From Neptunomonas antarctica (GTDB taxonomy: Bacteria > Pseudomonadota > Gammaproteobacteria > Pseudomonadales > Balneatricaceae), in contig NZ_LJSI01000053.1 of assembly GCF_001305295.1 (NCBI RefSeq), positions 868,001 through 932,000 of the forward strand: 64,000 nt of DNA. Reading direction: 5' to 3'. Both the position numbers and the translations under genes were made by a program. This document shows positions 37,969-45,324 of this stretch, one piece after another. The notes below the pieces were generated by a model, which worked only from the letters and a program-made list of their open reading frames with translations, did no database searches and was not told where the DNA came from. Within the stretch, counting starts at the first letter, position 1. Every line of letters starts with the position of its first letter.

Positions 37969-38220
37969 GTGATTACATTGGATGAAGTGAAGCAGATTGT
38001 GGGTGATGCTTTACAGTTAGGTTCGCGGGTTGATGAGTATGATGAATCAACGCCTTTACTGGGCAGTATTCCTGAATTTGATTCTATGGCGGTTGTGATG
38101 GTTATTACTGCTATTGAAGAGAGCTACGATATTACCGTCGAAGATGATGAAATTAGTGCTGAGGTATTTGAAACAATAGGGGCCTTACACCGATTTATCA
38201 ATTATAAGCTTACGGCATAA
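37969..38220 (+). CDS. Acyl carrier protein, exosortase A-associated
   Basis: An 83-residue acidic four-helix carrier protein. The phosphopantetheine serine is S39 in EFDSMAVV. The GTG start at 37969 has AGGAG 5-6 bases upstream. In XrtA loci it occurs with the acyl-CoA ligase, PLP decarboxylase and the two hydrolases, all of which are in this window within 6 kb. It probably carries an acyl or aminoacyl group for decoration of the polymer. The next gene follows after 17 bases. Confidence 0.92.
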   Translation: MITLDEVKQIVGDALQLGSRVDEYDESTPLLGSIPEFDSMAVVMVITAIEESYDITVEDDEISAEVFETIGALHRFINYKLTA

Positions 38221-38237
38221 GTCTTAATTAAGCCTTT

Positions 38238-40055
38238 ATGATACCTCAGTTTATTTCAGGACCCGCCGGTCGTCTGTTTATCTCGCTGTATTCACCGATC
38301 CAACATGTAACGGATGAATGGATTATTCATTTACCCGCATTTGCGGAAGAGATGAATAAATCCCGTAAAATGATGCACGATCAAGCGGCTGCATTTTCTG
38401 CTAAAGGCGCCGTTGTTATTGTGCCTGATCTTTATGGTACCGGAGATAGCGAAGGTGATTTCGGAGATGCCAGCTGGGGTGTGTGGAAGCAAGATATTCG
38501 TTATCTTGTCGAGTGGGCTAAGACCCGCGGTGCACAAAAAATTACGTTGTGGGGGAATCGGTCGGGTGGCTTAATGGCGCTCGATCTGATTCGTGAAGGG
38601 TTGAATGACGTATCACATTTGATTCTTTGGCAGCCTGTTCATAGCGGTGAGCAGTTGATGACACAATTTTTAAGGTTGCGTATGGCTGCCGGAATGATTT
38701 CTGGTGAGAAGGAGACAGTCGCGCAACAGCGAGAACAATTGAAAACAGGTAAAATGCTTGAAGTTGCAGGTTATGATGTTGGGGCTGCTTTATTGCTGGA
38801 ACTGGATAGCATCTCGTTAAAGCAGATGATATTACCTGTTTCATTGCGCATTGACTGGTTGGAGGTTGTTTCGAGCTCAGAGAGACCTTTACTCCCGGCC
38901 TCACAAAAATTGTTAGCGTTGTGGCAATCACAGGGAATTGATGTTCACAGTCAAACGGTCGTCGGTGAGCCTTTTTGGTCCACACAAGAGATAACTTCTG
39001 TGCCTGCCCTTGTTCACGACACCGCACTGTTGATTTCGCCGCTATTAATGGCTGTTGATAGTTCTGCTGAATTATCCCCATCCAGGCTGACCTCGTCTGA
39101 ATCCTTATCTAAGCATGAATATAAACAAGAATCTAAATCAGGGCTTCTATCAGCGCCTGAATCAGAGCATCCCTTTGTGTTTAGCTGTGAAGGCGAGGAG
39201 TTGGTGGGTGTAATACATTTACCTGTGTCGTCTGCATCTACTGACATAGATGAAGATACAGGCGTATTAATCATCGTCGGCGGTCCTCAATACCGTGCAG
39301 GAAGTCATCGCCAGTTTGTGCATCTGGCACGCCATTTGGCAGAACAGAATATTCCTGTAATGCGTTTTGATTATCGGGGGATGGGAGATTCATCAGGCGC
39401 TTTTGTAGGTTTTGAAAATATTGGGGTGGATATTAAACATGCCATCGATAGTTTCATGGAGCGGGTTCCTACACTTAAAGGCGTCGTTTTGTGGGGGCTA
39501 TGTGATGCGGCTACTGCCGCGTGTTTTTATGCGCCTGAGGATAAGCGGGTATCCGGATTGGTGATATTGAATCCCTGGGTGCGAAGTGAGGCCGGAGAGG
39601 CCACAGCTTTCCTGAAACACTATTATTTACAGCGTTTTTGTTCAAAACAGTTTTGGCAAAAAGTGATTAAGGGCGAGTTTAATATTTCTGGCTCTGTTGC
39701 TTCTTTGCTGTCGATGCTTAAGCGTTCTGCTGGTGGTAAGGCAGTAGAAGCTGATATTGCTGCGGACCTTATAAAGGTAAGTGAGATAACAGCAATTTCT
39801 TCTACTAATCTGGCAGAAAAAATTGAATCTTCTTTGGGCGCATACCGCGGGCCGGTTCAATGTATTATCAGTGGGAATGATCTGACCGCAGCTGAATTTG
39901 ATGATGTTGTTAAGCGCTCTAAAAGCTTTACTCGCTTGCTTAAACAAAAACGAATCAACCGTGAAGACTTAAAAAGTGCCGATCATACCTTTTCAAAACG
40001 TGAATGGCGGGACAAAGTAGCGGCATGGACAGTCAACTGGATTCGCACACTATAA
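38238..40055 (+). CDS. Fusion of exosortase A-associated hydrolases 2 and 1 (two alpha/beta-hydrolase domains)
   Basis: A 605-residue protein with two alpha/beta-hydrolase domains. Domain one (about 1-275; HLPAFAEEMNKSR, VPDLYGTGDSEGDF, and WGNRSGG with S109) matches the exosortase hydrolase 2 family. A hydrophilic Ser/Glu-rich linker follows (about 275-312). Domain two (about 313-605; IVGGPQYRAGSHRQFVHLAR, RFDYRGMGDSSG, WGLCDAAT with C422 in place of serine, and ADHTF with H583) matches hydrolase 1. In other genomes these are separate adjacent genes. Possible role: thioesterase or transferase for the carrier protein encoded 17 bases upstream. Confidence 0.9.
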   Translation: MIPQFISGPAGRLFISLYSPIQHVTDEWIIHLPAFAEEMNKSRKMMHDQAAAFSAKGAVVIVPDLYGTGDSEGDFGDASWGVWKQDIRYLVEWAKTRGAQKITLWGNRSGGLMALDLIREGLNDVSHLILWQPVHSGEQLMTQFLRLRMAAGMISGEKETVAQQREQLKTGKMLEVAGYDVGAALLLELDSISLKQMILPVSLRIDWLEVVSSSERPLLPASQKLLALWQSQGIDVHSQTVVGEPFWSTQEITSVPALVHDTALLISPLLMAVDSSAELSPSRLTSSESLSKHEYKQESKSGLLSAPESEHPFVFSCEGEELVGVIHLPVSSASTDIDEDTGVLIIVGGPQYRAGSHRQFVHLARHLAEQNIPVMRFDYRGMGDSSGAFVGFENIGVDIKHAIDSFMERVPTLKGVVLWGLCDAATAACFYAPEDKRVSGLVILNPWVRSEAGEATAFLKHYYLQRFCSKQFWQKVIKGEFNISGSVASLLSMLKRSAGGKAVEADIAADLIKVSEITAISSTNLAEKIESSLGAYRGPVQCIISGNDLTAAEFDDVVKRSKSFTRLLKQKRINREDLKSADHTFSKREWRDKVAAWTVNWIRTL

Positions 40056-41305
40056 ATAACGTTCTCCTGATCGCTTTTCATTACCCTCCGGTTAAGGTGA
40101 GTAGTGGCGTACAGCGCACCTTGGCTTTTTCCCGATACCTTCCTGAAAATCAGTGGCAGCCATGGGTGCTGACTGCACACCCACGCGCTTATCCTTCAAT
40201 CAGTGATGACCAGATAGGCGATATTCCAGAAGGTGTTGTGGTAAAACGTGCATTTGCATTGGATTCAGCACGTCATTTGTCATGTAGAGGACGCTATTTG
40301 GATATTCTGGCACTGCCTGACCGTTGGATAAGCTGGTGGATGGCAGGGGTGATCGGGGGATTAAGAACCATTCGTCAGAATAAAGTGTCGCTCATATGGT
40401 CGACCTATCCTATCACCACGGCTCATTTGATCGCGTTAGTACTGCAGCGTGTGACGGGGTTGCCCTGGGTAGCGGATTTTCGTGATGCGATGGTGGACGA
40501 CGTTTATCCTGCACCAGGTATCCGGAGACGATGTCATGCATGGATTGAGAAAAAAACAGTGGAGGCCTGTGCGGCCGCGGTTTTTACCTCGCCGGGAGCT
40601 ATCGCTCTGTATCGGCAGCGTTATCCGACTATGGCTGAGAATAAGTGGCACTTAATCCCTAATGGATATAACGAAGAAATTTTCGCAGAAGTTGAAGCAG
40701 ACATGAAGCCTGAAGCCGGTAAGGCAGGACGTGCTTTACGTCTCATTCACAGCGGTGTGTTATATCCATCAGAACGCGATCCAAAGCCATTCTTTGAGGC
40801 GATAGCCGAACTGAAAGTGCAAGGTTTGCTTTCGGTCGAGCGTATCAGGATTATCCTTCGTGCTACCGAGCATGATGAACTTTACCAACCGCTGATAGAT
40901 GCTTTATGCATTAATGATATTGTAGCGTTGGAACCGGGCATTTCTTATAGAGAAGCATTGTCTGAAATGCTTAATGCTGATGGATTATTGATATTTCAGG
41001 CGGCTAATTGTAATCACCAAATACCGGCCAAACTGTATGAATACTTTCGTGCTAAACGACCCATTTTTGCTTTGACGGATAGCCATGGTGATACTGCGAG
41101 TGCATTACGGGCCGCGGGTATCGATACCTGTGTTGCATTAGATAATAAAGAGGCGATTAAGGTGGGGCTGCTCAGCTTTATTAGCGCTTTGGAACAGGGG
41201 ACAGGTGCGGTTGTGTCACAAACCGATGCTAACTATTATTCAAGAAGAGCTTTTACGAAAAACTTAGGGGCGCTCTTTAATCAGGTCATTGCAGCGGCTA
41301 AGTGA
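40025..41305 (+). CDS. Family 4 glycosyltransferase
   Basis: A 426-residue GT-B enzyme. NNVLLIAFHYPPVKVSSGVQ is the acceptor loop; LPWVADFRDAM and PAKLYEYFRAKRPIFALTDS are the later conserved parts, shared with the glycosyltransferase at 14711. Either ATG (40004 or 40025) overlaps the end of the hydrolase fusion gene; neither has a strong ribosome site. 40025 leaves only a short N-terminal extension before the first strand. It ends the plus-strand unit, with a strong terminator 44 bases later. Confidence 0.85.
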   Translation: MDSQLDSHTINNVLLIAFHYPPVKVSSGVQRTLAFSRYLPENQWQPWVLTAHPRAYPSISDDQIGDIPEGVVVKRAFALDSARHLSCRGRYLDILALPDRWISWWMAGVIGGLRTIRQNKVSLIWSTYPITTAHLIALVLQRVTGLPWVADFRDAMVDDVYPAPGIRRRCHAWIEKKTVEACAAAVFTSPGAIALYRQRYPTMAENKWHLIPNGYNEEIFAEVEADMKPEAGKAGRALRLIHSGVLYPSERDPKPFFEAIAELKVQGLLSVERIRIILRATEHDELYQPLIDALCINDIVALEPGISYREALSEMLNADGLLIFQAANCNHQIPAKLYEYFRAKRPIFALTDSHGDTASALRAAGIDTCVALDNKEAIKVGLLSFISALEQGTGAVVSQTDANYYSRRAFTKNLGALFNQVIAAAK

Positions 41306-41348
41306 GTCTGATAAATCGAGTTTTGTGAAAATAGAGATTAGTACAAAT

Positions 41349-41386
41349 AGTGTAAACCCAGCGGGCAGCGTGGGTTTACACTTTTG
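41349..41386. terminator. Bidirectional intrinsic terminator
   Basis: AGTGTAAACCCA (41349-41360) and TGGGTTTACACT (41371-41382) form a perfect 12-bp stem with a 10-base loop, followed by TTTT. On the other strand an A-rich flank precedes it. It separates the convergent glycosyltransferase and PLP decarboxylase genes. Confidence 0.85.
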
Positions 41387-41414
41387 ACGTTCAGAGCATT
41401 TTTAAAACATGAAC

Positions 41415-42650
41415 TTAAACTAATATTTCCATCGGATGGGGATGGCTCAGAAAATCTCGTGGACTGGCGGTAAATCCATATGCGCCTGATTGATAAACGG
41501 CAATCAAGTCCCCTACGCAGATTTCGGGTAGCGTCATTTTATCCGCAATAATATCCAGCGGTGTACACAGTGGGCCGACGATACTGATTTTTTCCAGGCG
41601 ATCACTTGTCACGCGGTTAGCGACACTCACCGGATAGTTTTTACGGATCACTTGTCCAAAATTTCCCGATGCAGAAAGATGATGGTGTAAACCGCCGTTG
41701 GTAATAGCGTATTTTTCACCGCGTGACTCTTTGCACTCAACCACCTCGGATATATACAACCCAGCTTCACCGACAAAATAACGGCCTAACTCCATCACTA
41801 TTTCAGCTTCAGGAAGGCGTTGTTGTGCTTCAATAATCAGCGGCTTGAGATTTTCGGCTATTGCATCTAATGATATCGGCGTTTCACCCGGGAAATAGGG
41901 GATGCCCAGGCCTCCACCGATATTCAGCCAGGTAATCGGCTGTGGTGCAAACTCAGCGAGCCGGTAAGCCAGCGCAAAGGTTTTTGTTTGTGCTTCAATG
42001 ATGGCTTCGGGGCGCAGATTTTGAGAGCCGCTGAAGATATGAAAACCTTTGAAATTCAGATTCAACTCGCCGCAGCGCTTCAGCATTTCAGGAACACGTT
42101 CAGCATCAACACCAAAAGGCTTAGGTCCGCCGCCCATTTTCATGCCGGATGTTTTTAATTCAAAATCAGGGTTAACACGAACAGCCACATTGGGAAGAAT
42201 AGAGAGAGCGTTGCCTAGCAGGGTAATGCGCTCCATCTCGCCTTCAGATTCCATGTTGATAATAATACCGGCGGCAATCGCCGATCTTAATTCGGCATCG
42301 GTTTTGCCCGGGCCTGCAAAGCTAATCGTCAGGGGATTGATGCCCGTATTGAGTGCCACCTGCATTTCGGCAACTGACGCAACATCGATACCGTCTGTCA
42401 GCTGTGAAAGGTGTTGTACAACGGCCGGCATCGGATTGGCCTTCATAGCATAATGAAGATGCAGCCCTTCGGGTAATACTGCGCGTAATTGTTCAACCTT
42501 TTGCGTCATGATGGAACGATCATAAACGTAAAAAGGTGTCTGGCCTACGCGAGCCGCTAAGCGGGTAATCGTTTGTCCTCCAGCGTGTAGGCAATTATCG
42601 ATAACCGGAAACCAATCCATGTTGGCATGTTTAGGGGCTGCTTTGATCAA
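41415..42650 (-). CDS. PLP-dependent decarboxylase, exosortase A-associated (LysA/ODC fold III)
   Basis: A 411-residue fold-type III PLP enzyme. HYAMKANPMPAVV places the Schiff-base lysine at K70, LNIGGGLGIPY is the phosphate-binding loop, and CTPLDIIADKMTLP and GAYGFTASPRDFLSH are the C-terminal barrel motifs of the DAP/ornithine decarboxylase family. It should decarboxylate an amino acid, giving an amine that may be loaded by the ligase encoded just upstream. The two genes overlap by 4 bases (ATGA). Confidence 0.93.
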   Translation of the reverse strand: MIKAAPKHANMDWFPVIDNCLHAGGQTITRLAARVGQTPFYVYDRSIMTQKVEQLRAVLPEGLHLHYAMKANPMPAVVQHLSQLTDGIDVASVAEMQVALNTGINPLTISFAGPGKTDAELRSAIAAGIIINMESEGEMERITLLGNALSILPNVAVRVNPDFELKTSGMKMGGGPKPFGVDAERVPEMLKRCGELNLNFKGFHIFSGSQNLRPEAIIEAQTKTFALAYRLAEFAPQPITWLNIGGGLGIPYFPGETPISLDAIAENLKPLIIEAQQRLPEAEIVMELGRYFVGEAGLYISEVVECKESRGEKYAITNGGLHHHLSASGNFGQVIRKNYPVSVANRVTSDRLEKISIVGPLCTPLDIIADKMTLPEICVGDLIAVYQSGAYGFTASPRDFLSHPHPMEILV

Positions 42651-44233
42651 GATGTAGACTCCTGAAATATATCTTTGTATTCGGTAGCAAGGTTTTTGCG
42701 ATCAAGCTTGCCGTTCTGATTCCGCGGTAACATATCTACAAACAAAATCTGTTTAGGTAGCATAAAATTAGGTAACTCTTTCTGGCAGTAACGCAGAAGC
42801 TCTGTTTCAGAAATATCTTTGCTTTTAATAGCGAGCAACAGAATCGCTTGCCCCAGCAAGGGGTGAGTAATACCCAATGCCGCCACTTCTTTAATCAGCC
42901 CCGAGCTATAGAGCACTTCTTCTATTTCGGTTGGGCTGACCCTATAACCGGAAGTCTTAATCATTTCATCTTTACGGCTGATGAAATAGAGATAACCTTC
43001 GTCATCTTTACGCACTTGATCGCCGGACCATACCGCTATTTCTGTTAGTGGTATTTCAGGGTGTCGGCCTGGAATAGGCTTGAAATGTACGGCTGTTTTG
43101 GCAGCATCATTCCAATATCCCAGTGAGACCAGAGAGCCTCGGTGAACCAGCTCGCCGGGTTCGCCGGGTGCGCATTCGCTGCCATCTTCTCTTAGTACCA
43201 GAATTTCTGCATTGGGAATGGCTTTACCCATGGAGTCCGGGCGTATAGCTACTTGCTCGGGAGGCAGGTAAGTCGACCGAAACGCTTCTGTTAAACCGTA
43301 CATCAAATAAAAGTCAGTGGTTGGTAATACGTTTGACAGTTTTCTGGTGGTTGCAATCGGCATAGCACCACCGCTATTGGTCAGGTAACGCAGAGAATCT
43401 GCCGCTTCTGCCGGCCACTCGAGTTCAGCCAGTTGGTTCCACAAAGGAGGGACGGCTGCTAACCCCGTAATCTTAAAGCGTGTAATCGCACGAATAACAT
43501 CACGTGGTAGTAAGTAATCCATCAGTACCACAGAGGCGCCGACCGAGAATGCCGTAGTTAGTTGGCTGAGTCCGTAGTCAAAACTGAAAGGCAGCACCGC
43601 GAGTAAGCGATCATCAGCAGAATTTTTCAGGTAGCTGGCAACACTGAAGGCACCGGTCATCATGTTGCGATGAGTAAGAACCACGCCTTTCGGGTTGCCT
43701 GTGCTGCCTGATGTATAAAGAATAGCGGCCATATCAGTATCTATACGCCGGGGATGTTCGGGTGTCCTCTGTTGCTGAGGTGCCGAATACCATCGAGCAA
43801 GTGTGACTGTGGAGAGTAGGTCGTCGGGTATTTTGCCTTCGTCAATCACCACGACGGATCGCAGATCGTGACAATCTTTAAGTGCTTCGCTGACTAACCT
43901 GAGACGATCTGAAGAAGTGATTAATATACGGACATTACAGTCTTTAAGAATATAGGCAACTTGCTGAGGTTTCAGGAGAGGGTTAACCGGTACAAAAACC
44001 CCACCTGCTTTAGATGCCCCGAAAAGGGCAAACACCGTTTCAGGTACTTTAGGTAAATAGATAGCGACGCGTTCACCGGGTAAAATGCCTAGTTCCAGTA
44101 ATTTTTGGCTGCTCTGGTCTATATGTGAGGCCAACTCAACATAATTTAAGACATTATCTTTATGAATTAAGGCGCAGGCCGTTGGCGTTAGGTGGGCTTG
44201 CCTGTGGATCAAATCGTCTAGTAATTCCGGCAT
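42647..44233 (-). CDS. Acyl-CoA/ACP ligase (AMP-forming), exosortase A-associated
   Basis: A 528-residue ANL-superfamily adenylating enzyme. The P-loop is ILYTSGSTGNPKGVVLTH (near residues 172-189), YLMYGLTEAFRST is the A5 region, and RKDEMIKTSGYRVSPTEIEEVL and PRNQNGKLDRKNL (A10 lysine) are the hinge and C-terminal motifs. It should activate an acid as an adenylate and transfer it to the carrier protein at 37969. It is the first gene of a two-gene minus-strand operon with the decarboxylase. Confidence 0.94.
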   Translation of the reverse strand: MPELLDDLIHRQAHLTPTACALIHKDNVLNYVELASHIDQSSQKLLELGILPGERVAIYLPKVPETVFALFGASKAGGVFVPVNPLLKPQQVAYILKDCNVRILITSSDRLRLVSEALKDCHDLRSVVVIDEGKIPDDLLSTVTLARWYSAPQQQRTPEHPRRIDTDMAAILYTSGSTGNPKGVVLTHRNMMTGAFSVASYLKNSADDRLLAVLPFSFDYGLSQLTTAFSVGASVVLMDYLLPRDVIRAITRFKITGLAAVPPLWNQLAELEWPAEAADSLRYLTNSGGAMPIATTRKLSNVLPTTDFYLMYGLTEAFRSTYLPPEQVAIRPDSMGKAIPNAEILVLREDGSECAPGEPGELVHRGSLVSLGYWNDAAKTAVHFKPIPGRHPEIPLTEIAVWSGDQVRKDDEGYLYFISRKDEMIKTSGYRVSPTEIEEVLYSSGLIKEVAALGITHPLLGQAILLLAIKSKDISETELLRYCQKELPNFMLPKQILFVDMLPRNQNGKLDRKNLATEYKDIFQESTS

Positions 44234-44372
44234 GTTACATCCTTATTCTCGGAAAACGGTATGAATAGCGCCATTTTTCAGCCTATTATAACTTTTTGAA
44301 TTCAGCTGTATATGCAGACTTTCGGGGTTGTATACTAGCTATATTTAGAAAAGTAAGATCAAGGAGGTTTTT

Positions 44373-45149
44373 ATGTTGGGAAAAAATATTTTTATAGGCT
44401 GTGCAGGGCTTTGGGTAGCGATCTGCAGTGTGAGTGTTAGTGCGGAACTTGCTGATACCATTGATCAGATTCGTGGCAGTATTGTAGCGGTCGGTAGTCT
44501 ATATCCGAATAAAAGAACAAGCGCCAATCGGCCTAAGGCTACTTATAGTGGTACCGGATTTGTTGTAGGTAATGGGCATCAGGTTATTACCAATTATCAT
44601 GTCATTAGCGCAAAAGAATTGGATGTCGCTAAGGGTGAGAAATTTGCAATTTTCAGTGGACGTGGTAAGGCGGCTACCGCTCGTAGTGTCAGGGTTGTTC
44701 GTACTGATGTAGATCATGATTTGGCATTGTTGGAGTTTGATGGGCCGGCATTGCCTGCCATGAAGCTAGCAGGAGCAACCTGGCTGCGTGAAGGTCGGGA
44801 AGTTGCGTTTACCGGGTTTCCTATTGGAATGGTTTTGGGGTTATACCCGGTCACGCATAAAGGCATTATTTCAGCGGTTACGCCTATTGTTATACCCGCG
44901 CAATCTTCAAGGCAGCTCACTGCTGCTCAAATTAAGCGACTGCGCTCGCCCCTTGAGGTCTATCAGTTAGATGCTATCGCTTATCCTGGCAACAGTGGCA
45001 GCCCGGTTTACGAACAGGACACGGGTAAAGTGGTGGGTGTAGTGAACAGCGTCTTTGTTAAAGGGACAAAAGAATCTGCGCTGGAACATCCTTCAGGTAT
45101 CAGTTACGCCATACCGGTTAAATATGTACAGCAATTAATGAATAAATAA
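44373..45149 (+). CDS. Exported trypsin-like serine protease (HtrA fold without PDZ)
   Basis: A 258-residue protein with a signal peptide (IFIGCAGLWVAICSVSVSA, cleavage near residue 24). The catalytic triad is visible: H76 (TNYHVIS), D116 (DHDLALLEF) and S208 (YPGNSGSPV). It ends right after the protease domain, without a PDZ domain. It may act in the periplasm on proteins of the pathway; the substrate is unknown. AAGGAGG at 44361-44367 is a strong ribosome site. It is divergent from the ligase gene, 139 bases away. Confidence 0.9.
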   Translation: MLGKNIFIGCAGLWVAICSVSVSAELADTIDQIRGSIVAVGSLYPNKRTSANRPKATYSGTGFVVGNGHQVITNYHVISAKELDVAKGEKFAIFSGRGKAATARSVRVVRTDVDHDLALLEFDGPALPAMKLAGATWLREGREVAFTGFPIGMVLGLYPVTHKGIISAVTPIVIPAQSSRQLTAAQIKRLRSPLEVYQLDAIAYPGNSGSPVYEQDTGKVVGVVNSVFVKGTKESALEHPSGISYAIPVKYVQQLMNK

Positions 45150-45324
45150 AATACATACAAGTGAGAGCTAAACAATCAAAAATGGTAAAGTAAAAGCATG
45201 ATTTATATATAAATTGAGTGGTTAGGATGATGGTTTTTTTAATTAAAGATTAGGTTTTCACTATTGTAAGCGATATGAGTCAGTAAGTTGTGATAGGAAA
45301 CGTAATCAAATCAAGGACAATATT

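Noticed and set aside
38542-39081. 179-codon open frame on the minus strand
   Set aside because: It lies wholly inside the hydrolase-fusion gene, which has clear motifs on the plus strand; it has no ribosome site and no recognisable product.
42049-42453. 134-codon open frame on the plus strand
   Set aside because: It is antisense to the PLP decarboxylase and has no ribosome site or family resemblance.
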